Below, piece by piece: positions 13,001-22,800 of a stretch of 64,000 bases of DNA. Both the position numbers and the translations under genes were made by a program. Below the pieces are notes generated by a model that did not search any database, was not told the origin of the DNA, and saw only the letters and a program-made list of their open reading frames with translations. The DNA lies in the NCBI GenBank assembly GCA_037783415.1, contig JAZGTN010000120.1:1046001-1110000 (forward strand), in the 5' to 3' direction. The DNA is from Leptasterias polaris (Eukaryota; Echinodermata; Asteroidea; Forcipulatida; Asteriidae). Every line of letters begins with the position of its first letter. The stretch's first letter is position 1.

Positions 13001-13231
13001 AGTTGTCCGGATAGTGGGCAGAAAGTGTTTTGGGTCAGTTTTCCAATGGCCAAATCTGTGCAGAATATAATTCAACTTTATGCGACTAATTTATACTTAG
13101 TTCCGGAAAAAGCTCCACTAATACATTGTATGATAATTAGTTTTAAAGTTTTTTATGTTTGTTTAATTAATAAATGTTTGAAAATACTGCAAAATTCGAT
13201 CCAAATTCCTCACCTGTCCCTTAGCCTTCAT
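4053..13231 (-). CDS. RPL18A: 60S ribosomal protein L18a (eL20), complete, five coding exons
   Basis: Minus-strand coding exons in order: 13231-13214 (MKAKGQ), 5969-5790, 5094-4965, 4543-4434 and 4145-4053. All introns are GT-AG and every junction keeps frame. The total is 531 nt, or 176 residues, the same length as human RPL18A. Diagnostic stretches are [73 protein letters not shown], and the basic tail ending RRPNTCFN. The protein is a structural component of the large ribosomal subunit. The start is fixed by the 18-nt first exon, with a pyrimidine tract just upstream. Intron 1 is about 7.2 kb and full of transposons. The two introns flanking the exon at 4965-5094 contain a pair of H/ACA-type snoRNA candidates. 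Vertebrate RPL18A also hosts an H/ACA snoRNA (SNORA68). Confidence 0.96.
4641..4780 (-). ncRNA. Candidate H/ACA box snoRNA, copy 1, in RPL18A intron
   Basis: Read on the minus (host) strand, it folds as hairpin-hinge-hairpin-tail. Hairpin 1 closes with TGCACAT/ATGTGCA and an inner stem TTGGCA/TGCCAA, leaving an internal loop (CATACG opposite TTCTGAA) of the pseudouridylation-pocket type. The hinge AGATATAAAA contains an ANANNA box. Hairpin 2 closes with GCTGCTTGT/ACAAGTGGC (9 pairs with two G-U) and has an inner CAGAAC/GTTCCTG stem. An ACA follows exactly three bases before the 3' end (ACAAAA). Length is about 138 nt. It lies in the intron between coding exons 4543-4434 and 5094-4965. Orthology to vertebrate SNORA68 is possible from host and position but unchecked. 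Confidence 0.8.
5283..5420 (-). ncRNA. Candidate H/ACA box snoRNA, copy 2, in the neighbouring RPL18A intron
   Basis: A paralog of the 4641-4780 RNA in the intron between exons 5969-5790 and 5094-4965. It keeps the TGCACAT/ATGTGCA and TTGGCA/TGCCAA stems and an ANANNA hinge (ATAGTA). Hairpin 2 has the same layout, with one mismatch in its base stem, and there is an ACA three bases from the end (ACAATA). Changes relative to copy 1 fall mainly in loops and the hinge, while the paired arms and pocket sequences are kept. That pattern suggests selection on RNA structure. Confidence 0.77.
5970..8032. other. RPL18A intron 1, 3' portion, no gene recognised
   Basis: Apart from the possible hAT-like end at 6170 I recognise nothing. 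It holds scattered short ORFs of up to 147 codons (such as 7155-7598) and a GC-richer stretch at 6650-7800, none resembling a known protein. Confidence 0.5.
6170..6262. repeat. Possible solo end of a hAT-like element
   Basis: Begins CAGGCCTCGAATTACACGGC, followed by a run of short GGCCGTGATGCCC/TCACGGCC/GTCGTGCCC motifs. Similar motif runs occur at the left end of the DNA element at 48252. The matching opposite terminus was not found, so the element is truncated or the call is wrong. It also contains a chance minus-strand ATG with a GT donor, which is not the RPL18A first exon. Confidence 0.35.
8037..8792 (-). mobile_element. piggyBac-like non-autonomous element (TTAA target duplication)
   Basis: Bounded by TTAA at 8033-8036 and 8793-8796, with perfect terminal inverted repeats CACTTTGACTGCTG and CAGCAGTCAAAGTG. 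The internal right side has hairpin-forming motifs AGCCCGAG-TATT-CTCGGGCT (8715-8734) and a further CTCGGGCTCAG copy. It carries only the 5' end of a transposase gene (8319-8501). piggyBac elements insert at TTAA and have short TIRs of this kind, so this looks like an internal-deletion derivative sitting in RPL18A intron 1. Confidence 0.85.
8319..8501 (-). pseudogene. N-terminal fragment of a piggyBac-like transposase
   Basis: A 60-codon minus-strand ORF rich in D, E and S, including [17 protein letters not shown] and [10 protein letters not shown]. It starts close to the right TIR of the TTAA element. An acidic serine-rich N-terminus is usual for piggyBac/PGBD transposases. The catalytic DDD domain and the C-terminal zinc finger are missing. 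Confidence 0.6.
8797..9588. other. RPL18A intron 1 segment, nothing recognised
   Basis: Contains a short direct duplication (ACAAGGTCACAAAAAATTGT twice near 8943-8990). No coding or element boundary is evident. Confidence 0.5.
9592..11091. mobile_element. PIF/Harbinger-like non-autonomous element A
   Basis: Flanked by TTA at 9589-9591 and 11092-11094. The 33-bp terminal inverted repeats begin GGCCAAGTAAAAAAATATA on the left and GGCCAAATAAAAAAACAAA when the right end is reverse-complemented. Both continue ACCAGTTGATCGTCC. A TTA duplication and a GG-starting TIR are typical of PIF/Harbinger elements. The interior has AT-rich arms around a GC-richer core (9830-10380) with no transposase I can recognise. 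Size is 1.5 kb. Confidence 0.72.
11145..12426. mobile_element. PIF/Harbinger-like non-autonomous element B
   Basis: Flanked by TTA at 11142-11144 and 12427-12429. The TIRs begin GGCCGAACAAAATAATAGT and GGCCGAACAAAAGAATAGT (the latter reverse-complemented), both continuing TGTGTTTCC. It lies only 51 bp from element A but belongs to a different TIR family. The core includes a near-palindrome of TACATGTA units at 11868-11890. No transposase is recognisable. Confidence 0.75.
12430..13213. other. RPL18A intron 1, 5' portion
   Basis: AT-rich sequence with a T-run at 12569-12584. I recognise no gene or bounded element. Confidence 0.5.
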
Positions 13232-13260
13232 GGCGGATTCCACGAGGAGAAAAAAGAGAC
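13232..13260 (-). promoter_or_regulatory. RPL18A 5' UTR with TOP-type start
   Basis: On the minus strand a pyrimidine run CTCTTTTTTCTCCTC (13258-13244) begins 27 nt before the ATG. Ribosomal protein mRNAs start with a C followed by a pyrimidine tract (5' TOP), which couples their translation to mTOR/LARP1 signalling. The tract predicts transcription starting near 13258 with a short UTR. The start codon sits inside CCGCCATG, similar to a YY1 core, which is common at such promoters. Confidence 0.65.
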
Positions 13261-13802
13261 CGGATTATATCACTGGTGTTCTTATCCAGTTGCTGCAATT
13301 TCCTTAGTCTGTGAGGGCGCTCTGCCGGATACCAGTTTTATATACGGCGGCCGACAAATATCTACAATTATTTAAAAAGACGAAAGTGTTAATAATTAAT
13401 ACTTGTTTTATTCATTATTAAACATAAGAATCATTTCAAAAAAAGTGACTTGATATCAGAGTCAAGATTTATTTATTTTTTATTTGGTATTCAATAATCA
13501 ATACTCCTCTCTGAAAATTAAAACAATGATTACTAGACTTGTTCAAGTTCCAACGGGTAATTGTATTGCTGCAGAGCTGCGAATCATGAATGTGATCCGA
13601 CTGGACAAGTTTATGACCCACGTGTTTGTCATGTAAACCAACCACGCAAACGGTACACAGTATTCATAAAGTACGAGACGAGCGTAATTTGTGCATGGAT
13701 GGAATGGAAGTGAAGCCCACTTTCACCCTCCTCCAAATTAATTTTCTTGCTTAAGACTTACTTACTTGCTTGAATGTGAAGACCTGTAAATTAATTTCAA
13801 CA
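13261..13802. promoter_or_regulatory. Head-to-head intergenic region RPL18A / RRP9
   Basis: The only DNA between the RPL18A leader (-) and the RRP9 start codon (+). It includes TTTTATATACGG at about 13334-13345 and a moderately GC-rich stretch at 13300-13360. No individual factor site is certain. The arrangement implies a shared or bidirectional promoter region for two ribosome-biogenesis genes, inferred from layout only. Confidence 0.5.
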
Positions 13803-16800
13803 ATGTCATTCTTTATAAGAGGCACAGCTACCACCAAGAAGAAGTCTGTCGGCAAAAAGGTGAGCGAAATATCGTTGATGGGTTGTGTCACATCATGGAT
13901 CGAGGAAGGACCTTCCTCCATGGTCATCATGATCCATGAAATGTATTATTTTACCCAGTCAGTTTCCCTTGTGACATGTGGTTTATTACTATTTCAGATT
14001 TGATATTATTATATAAGAACATGCTGAACTTGCGTTCCACGGTTTTATGGAGTTTTAAATTTGCATGGGGATGGGATGTCTTTTTCCCGAATTTGGATCA
14101 TGGGATGTGAACAACAAAAAGAACAAATAATTGTGTGGGGATTCATCATGATCGTGGATTTTGGGGAAGTGGTGGTGGTACGTACATGTACGTGGGGCTG
14201 GGGTGTTCGGGCAGGGTACCGGTCCGAGGTCAACTCGGTCCGAGTCAACTCGGTCCGAGTCAACTCGCTCCGAAGTCATCTCGGTCCAAAGTCAACTCAG
14301 TCCGAAGTCATCTCGGTCCTAAAAATAAAATAAAGTGTGGTTGACGGGGAAGTGGCAGGACGTGTGTATCTCGACGCTGTATCTCAGAAATTAATAATAA
14401 TATTAATAATCACCATTTAAAAAAGACATCTTTCCGAGAGCATGATTTAGGTAAACTAAAGTGAAACAAAATGGTAGAAAATGAACTTTCCTTTGCAGTT
14501 TGTGTAAGACAATTTTTTCCTTTGCAGTTGGTTTAAGATGTTTTTTTATTCCAAAAATGACACATTACAAATTTTGTTTCTATTATTTTCAATCAAACAT
14601 TTTCCTTAATTGTCCTACATTATTTATTTTATGTGTATTAATTTACTGGAACATTTATCTCCTATTTTCTGAATAAAAAAAGTCATACATTAGCTGCAAA
14701 AGAAAACTTTCATTTTCTACGATGTTGTTTCCATGCTTTTAGAAAAATGTCTTTTTTAAACACTGATTAATTATTAGGCCGGTAGTAAGCACACAATACT
14801 TATTTAATTTTCGGACCGAGTTGACTTCGGACTGAGATGACTTCGGACCGAGTTGACCTCGGACCGAGTTGACTTCGGACCGAGTTGACTTCGGACCGAG
14901 TTGACTACGGACCGAGTTGACTCGGACCGAGTTGACTTCGGACCAAGTTGACCCTTAACCTTCAGGCAACTCATCCGTCGGAAATCTCGACAGTGGGACA
15001 ACTCGACAGTCAGACAACTCGACGGGTCATACAACTCGAACGGTCTGACAATTCGACAGCTTGACAAAGCGTCAGTCTGACAGCTCAACGGAGTTCCAAG
15101 ACAAGTCAACGGGTGAAGTCGACGGGTGAATGACTGATCTACGTTACTGACATCAGTCATGTCAGTGACAATGTTTACACGAATTTGAATTTCTGTATTT
15201 TTTGCGTGAACATTCCGTGGCCTTCTCTTGGGCCGGATAATGCACGGCCTGGAGAGTTCCACTACTAAACTATTCATATTTTTATGAGATGAATTTTCCG
15301 AAAATTTCTTTGTTTTCTTTATTTTGTTACATTTCTTCACTGGTACAATACAGAAAAAAATGAAATAAAATACAGGGTAAGAAAGAGATAAATAAATTCA
15401 AATTCAAAATAGGCCCAGGGAGTACACACTTTTTAAACAAACCTCCCATAGGACATATTAAATTAAATAGTTTGCCAATCGATTGGAAACACAGTGTGGG
15501 CTGAAACTCCAGGGAATATAATCTTCTGCCTTCGGCCGCCATGGGCCATCGCCAGTCTGTTAGTCAGGCACCAAATTTAGGTAACATTTAAGAGAGGGGA
15601 GCTTCTGGTCACTCTAGTTCACATTTAGGATGCAATTTTTTTATTTTTGTTGGATAATTTGCCGTGCAGGCAATAACTTAATTCATGTTTTGCGTGTATG
15701 AACGGCCCCGTTCGCCGACAGCTGGCAACAATTTACCGGAGTTTGTGGCACCCAAATCTCTGTACACTGGCCATCTATGCAAACATCCAATGTGAGTCCA
15801 GATGGTCGACTCACAGTGAAAAATGTGACTGGAGATTGATTTGAGTGACAAGTCATACAACTCTGGTGATCGTAACCCTTGATCCTCCTGACAGTCGTAG
15901 ACTGGAGGTTTGCAAACAAGCTCACCCAAGTTATTGGTACCTCGTGTAATTTCAGCCATTTCTGTCAGAGACCTGACTTGCCACTCCTAATCATTGGTTC
16001 AAGCATCAAAACACCTTACCAAGTTTCAATCTCTGATCAGTTAAATGTGAACCTGAGCTATCCAAAGAATAGGCCTAATAATGAAATCAGAAACTTTAAA
16101 AAGTCACTGAGCTATCTAAACTGCATATTTCATTTTATCAATTTTATGATCAAATGCTTTATACTCAGCATACCATATCACATTTCTTGGTCTGTGCGTT
16201 CATGCTTGGATTGGATCGGCTGTTGCCGTGCATACGTGATGGATCAGGCTAATGTGCATGTACTGTGGTGTGTTAACGGTTGGACGTGCTGGCCCATTCT
16301 GGCAATTGTGATGTGTGAAGCTATTTATACTGGTTTAGGGGGTCCAGATGTTCGGGCCAACAACCAATCAGCATAGCCGTAGCGGCGAAAACGATTTGAT
16401 TGGTCCTTAACCCTAACCATGCCCTACACAACATGATCCAACAGTTTTAAAACTGTGTTGTACCATGTTGCACAGGGAATTCTGTGGTTTACTCTCCTCT
16501 GTGTGTGAGTGTTGTTGCATAGGGAATTGAACCATAGTGTATAACAGGGTATCTGTGTTGCATACTGTTGCATAGGGAATTATGCTGGGTGTTAACTGTG
16601 TTGAACCTTGGTGGATAAGGCATTAAATATCAATGTTGTGTCTTGAAGATTGTGTGGGGTCACTGGGTCAGTACATAAGTTAACCCCCAAAACAATGCTC
16701 ATTACATAGCAGAGAAGCACAAAGTAAACTAATTTGAGTCAAAAACACCAGCCAGCATTCCCATCCTCTGTTCTATATTGTTGAACAGGGCATGATACCC

Positions 16801-19800
16801 CAAAACCACAGTCCAATTGACTGAATACCCTTCCATTCCTCACACAACGGTATGCACATATGGATCTTGTTGCTTAGGGCAAGCCACTCACATTGAATAG
16901 TGTTGTATGGTGTTGGACGGGGCATATAACACCACGTGGTATGGGGAAAGGTTAGGGTTAAGTTAGAAAGGTCAGCCAATGAGAGCATAATATTGGCAAG
17001 TCGCTTGTTAACCTTTTTGGAGGGAAATTTGTCTTGCTTAGCGTCACTTTGTCACAGCTTGTGATTGAAGCCAAACTTTATAACCCGCCTCCTCCCCTAT
17101 TGCTCCACCTTTGAAAGGGCAGTTTTTCGCAGAAAATGACAGAAAATAGTAAATGTATTATAATTTCATTTGTAGAAAAAATTGTATCACGTAATTTCTA
17201 GTTGTAATGGCCAAGGTTATGTAATTTTTCTTACGATAGTGCCATCCGTGTTTCGGTCGGGCTATCTTACCTGTCCCCCTCGTTTTCCAACTTGGGGAAT
17301 TTATGATGTGTTACTAGGACTGGGATACACTTCTCTCTTTTTATCACTTATAATTAATGGTAAAGTTAGATTTAGGGTGCCCGGCGGTTCCGCCGGGGCC
17401 ATTCTTCCCCCTCGTTTTCCAACTTGGGGAATAGCATTTTTATGTAGGACTTTTTAAATACTTCATTGATAGATGCACAGTGTGCATAGGTGAATGGTTC
17501 AGGCAAGGTGCGTGACATGTTTTTGAACTGTATTGGGGTCACTAGACCCCCACAATGTTCATGTGTGGATACACCTGAGCGTGGTTGTCCTAGCTCAGCT
17601 GTGTTTTATGTTGGTAAGGATGTGGTACCCCCCTTGGTGTGGCCACTTTGGTAAAAGGGCATGATTGTCCTTGGTGTGGTCACTTTGGTGAGGGCGTGGT
17701 AATCCTTTTTGTGGCCACTTTGGTAAAAGGGCTTGGTATAGTCCTTGGTGTGGTCACTTTTGTTGTTGGTGTGGCCACTTTGGTAAGGGCGTGGTAGTCC
17801 TTGGTGTGGCCACTGTGTTTATGGTTGTCCATTGTTACATGTATGTTTTGTTTGTCTGTCAGCTGGTTTTGCCCTATGTCTGGTATCCGGCTCCTTGCCA
17901 TTTTACAAATTGTTGTTTTAAATAGTGTTATTAATTTTGGCATTTAATTGCAGGTATGAATAGCACTTAAATAAATTGCAGTGTCAAGCTGTGGCGGAAA
18001 ATCACATATTGGCTAAGCTTATTGCATTTTGTTATTGTCTGAGTATAAATGTGGATTAAGTCAAAAACGTACAAGTGTTAACAATCTGGTAATTGATTAA
18101 CATTATTACTGCTTTTTTTAGGATTCCTCAGGTAAATCTAAACGAGATGTGAGTACTGCTGCAATTAACAAGCTCAGGAAGAAGAAAGCCAAGTTGACTG
18201 AAGAGATTGTTAGTGAGTCATCTGATGATGAAATGTAAGTTTTGTATATTGTACAAGGTATGGACTTTACATGTAATTCAGATACAATACAAATTACAAT
18301 GCTTGGAATAATAGAAAAGTACAAGTAGGCTCCAGATAATTTTCTGGAAATTGGGGTGTGGTTTATCTGGATCTGGATAGTTACTAGGGAACACTCCTGG
18401 GCCCAATTTCGTAAAGCTGTTTATAGCAGAAAATACTGCTAGGAAAATTTATTTGCTTAGCAAAAAATGAGTGGGGCACCAGTTGCAACAATGTTAACTA
18501 TATGGAATGTTTGCAGGTAACATGCTTCTGCTAAGCAAAGTTTTTCTGTGCTTAGCAAGTTTTTGTGCTTACAGGCTTTATGAAATTGGGCATTGGTGGA
18601 GTCAGGCGCGTAAGGTTGCTTAGTTATGTTGGGTGATAAGCTCGAGAGCAGGGCTCTATTTATTTAGGAGCTAAGTTGCTCAGCTCACAAACATGAGTCG
18701 GGCAGTTGACTGGACATCGCCAGTCAACAATTATCATTCAGTTTTAAAGAACAAAGAAAAAAGGGCTTCCTGGCCGACAGAAAAATTGTCAAACCCTTCC
18801 TATACAGCAATCCTTCACCGATCTTGAACTCTTGGTGGCAGCAGATACCGCCATTATTGCGGTGGTACCTGGGTGGTACTGCGCTGCCTAGTGACGGGTT
18901 TAAGCGATTTGCAAAGTAAAAGTCCAATAACCCGCGACTGATCAAATGATCGCCGTGTAGCCCAAACCTTATACCAGTCGCTAGGCAGCGCAGTACCACC
19001 CAGGTACACCGCAGTAATGGAGGCATATCTGCTGCCACCAAGAGTTCAAGATCGGTGAAGGATTGCTGTATACACTGGTACCACAAAGTACCATACCTTC
19101 CAGCAGGCCCTGCACTTAAGCTTTTTGTAACCTTTACCAATAGACCTTATGCATATGACGTCATTTGAGTAGGGCGCCCTCGCCTAGAGGTCAAAAGGAA
19201 GATGTTCATTGGCCAGTCCTGTGCGCCGCGCGTAAAAATCAGCGCGTTTCCATTGTTTCATCATCAGTTTACCTCTAAGATGGCGGCTTGGTGACGTCAA
19301 TGCATAAGGTCTATAACAATGTAGGCTTATTGTAGGCAATTTCGTTACTATCAAACTGTTTAGTTTTGTTTCATTTGGATTGTACTTCTTGTGAGTTTGA
19401 TTTGAGTTTGATTTTACAGACGTAGGCCTTTTTATAAGCTCCATGATTTTTGCAGTTATACAGTAAAATAAAATAAAATAAGCAAATGTCAACTTACACA
19501 TGGCATATTCTTGGAAATATGGACCATTTTACAACCTCAAATGTCATTTTTCAAAAAAATCTTTTTGACCTTGTAAGATATTTTAAATAATTGTATACAT
19601 ATTTAAGTTTACCAAAATGTTCATGTAAGGACAGTTCAGTTAGTTTTCATCTTGCAGTGGTCATTTAAAAAAGTAAGTCTCCAGCAGTGAAACCTGTGGT
19701 TATTTATATTTAGTTCAAAGATAGCACAAGTAAAGCACAAGGAACATTCATTCTTTTCTATGGTGAGGCCCAACTGATGTAGTTTCAAATAAAAATTAAA

Positions 19801-22800
19801 AAAACTCAACAAAACACCACACACAGAAAATATAAGCCTGACAGAAGAGAGCATAACATTGACGGAAAAACTAAGCAAATATTGTCTGTTATTAATTTAT
19901 TTCTGGCACAACACTACCGTAATTTCTCTGAAATATTTGCAGCCCCTCATACCTAAAATCTATAAAAAGAAAAAACTTTGTCAAGCTTCCATAATTTTTT
20001 TTTAGGCTATCAACACGCAGTTTCGAACGTCATTTTTGACGGACTTTAATGACGTTCGAGAAAAAATGACGGAAATTGCATGACGTTAGAGAAAATTGAC
20101 GGAGTTTATTGCAAATGACGTTGGGGACTTTATTACCTTCGCGCAATCCACATCAAGCTTACTTGAACATACATGTAAGTTGATTTAGTTTCCAAAAACT
20201 AGCGTTCGGAAGGAAGTATTTCCGTTGTTAATCATCTCAGATACGTTTTGGTTTTTCATCTGGAGCTGTCCGATGGATTCTCTTACGTCAGTAAGTATGA
20301 GCGTCATTTACTTGACGGATTTATTTTGTGCAAGTATTAACAGAAAACAGAAAACATGTGAGAGTCGAACTTACCCCCTCTGTTGACATCTTGCCAAACT
20401 GCAAGAGGACAATAGAGGGGGTAAGTCTCATGTCAAGGGTTAACTTACAGGCCGATCGGTAAGTTCTCCGACGACATGTAAAAACATTGACGGACGCTGA
20501 AAAAATTTCGGCGCTGGAAATTTGAAAAAGGGATTACTCTTATTGTTGACCAGGTATCGTAGTAGTCATTGTTTCAAAATAATAATTATTTAAACGTGTT
20601 TTCATCATATTTGTTTCGAATTTATTGAATGTTTGAAACTTTGGTTAATTGACATTTTTTTATTGTTGAAATTTGTGACGGAAAAAAATGACGTTGGGGA
20701 GTTTGCGATTAAAATAAAAATGTCTTTTCAATCAATTGTCGGATTTTTGTTTTCTCTTGCTGTTAAAGTATTTGGCATCAGCCCCCACAACCTGAGCATG
20801 CAAAAGAAAATATGTACCTCAGCAAATATGAAAATTTGATCATTTAAATACCTCTACATCTATAGTGGTAGTGGAAGTCCGTCAAAAATGCTGACGTTGG
20901 AGACTCCAAACCTTTTACCTCGATTTAGTTGAAAGGCATCAGTTGTCAATATTGTGTATGATAACATGTCAGGTACCTTGTAGTTAATTACACCATAAAA
21001 ATAAAAATTAGCTTTCACTTATGAAAATATCAGGGTCCGATTTTCAGGCTTACAAATGGTGCATATGTAACAGGGCCAAAAATCAAGTCGGGAAACAGCA
21101 TTATGATGAAGGTGTAATGTTTAATTTCCATTTTTCCCACAGTGGAAACCGCGCGTAGCCAGCGCTGTACAAAACTATATCTTAAACTTTTGCTCCTTAG
21201 GCCGTTCCAATTTTATTAGTTGGTTTACGGATTGCGGCGACGCGTTTTGTTGAAAAAATAAAAATTTGAAAATCCATTCATTTTTTATTTTATTTTTTTC
21301 CGGCTTCGAATATTCAAACTTTGGTCAGATTATTTAAAATAATTAGTCGACTTTTTATTGAGAAAAAGCTCATGAAAAAACCCCCAAAACATCGTGTTAC
21401 GTTTCGATCACGCATTGCGTCGGTCGATCATGGTCCGATGGATACAGTGCTTCGCGGCCCGGCAGCGCACGGCACAGAGAGCATGGAGCTATGCTCCATT
21501 GTAAGAGCTAGCTACATGTAACTCTGTGCCTCCCTCATGTTTCGATATCAAATACACACAGCGCATGGGGCTGTGCTTAATAGAGAGAACAGCCCATGTG
21601 GACTGTTCGGTAAATCAGTGGGTATATACCAGCGGCTCTGGGGTTGTGTGCTAGACGGGAAGTGTAATACGCGATGTAAACAAAATAGTCTGATACTTGA
21701 TGATGATGTAAACAAAATGCTATGTCGCATGTGATCAAGTGCAAGATTCAGCGTTCTGTCAAAGTTTGGTGGATCCAAATCACGATGGCAAGCGCGAGCA
21801 AAAAATACTTGTTCAGTGACTGTAAAAGAGGGAGGAAAGCTGGATAAACACCTTATTGATTGCTGTCTCACTGGATTAAATTATCGGTTCGTTGACCAAT
21901 GCAACGGGTGTCAGTATTTTACACAGGTCTTTAATGGATTTTGGGGCAGTTCTTTGTCACTTTCTGTTTGGGGGTTGTGAATCTTGTTGTAGGGCATCTG
22001 ACAGTGCAACAAACACATGAGCATTCACTTCGACCCTACATTACATACGCCAGATAATGTCCAAAATGTTAGGAAGCAATTTAAAATTAGGCAGCAGTTA
22101 AATTCATTTTTGTTCTTAATATACAGTCCAGAACCATTTATCTTCATTTTATAAATTTGGGTGGGTAGTCCAGAGTTTTTAAGTGTCAAATAAAATTTTC
22201 TCACAACCAAAAAGCACCTTGTATCCATTCATGTGTTCGGTGGCAGAATAATAAATAAATCTCACAAAGAGATTTAAAAAAAATAATAATAATTATGGTA
22301 TTAAACAGAAATTTAAAAGATGCAAAATACTTTAATAGGCTTATTGGACCCGACATGGAATAGCGAGATGGATATGGAAGCACATCCCAGTATTAAGCAG
22401 ATCTTTGGTTGTTGGCCAACGGATTTCGACACTTATCTGTTATCATCATTTTTTATTTATTTTTTTTCCTGTTTGAAGACTTTTTTCAACACCTAAAAAA
22501 TCCGTAAACCAACTAATAAAATTGGAATGGCCTTACAGAGTGAAGTCTTGCAACCAACTGAATTAAGAATATGAAAAAAGACCCACAGGAATCAAGCACT
22601 GCATTCCTGGGCTATGACTAACTAATGAATAAACATGAAACAACTATCAAAGGAATATGTAAATTAGTCTAGTGCTACTGGTGGTTTCTCAAGTTCCAAT
22701 AAACAATGACCCTGAGAGTCTCTGGGGTGCATAAGATCAGATTGGCTGTAGAACTTTCCCACAGATCCAATAAACTGTAATTTGAAATGTAATGGCATGG

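Noticed and set aside
15535..15590. Kozak-perfect ATG with a nearby GTAAC donor as an alternative RRP9 first exon
   Set aside because: Both strands open from the same GCCGCCATGG, the peptide is not RRP9-like, and it would not replace the in-phase exon at 13803.
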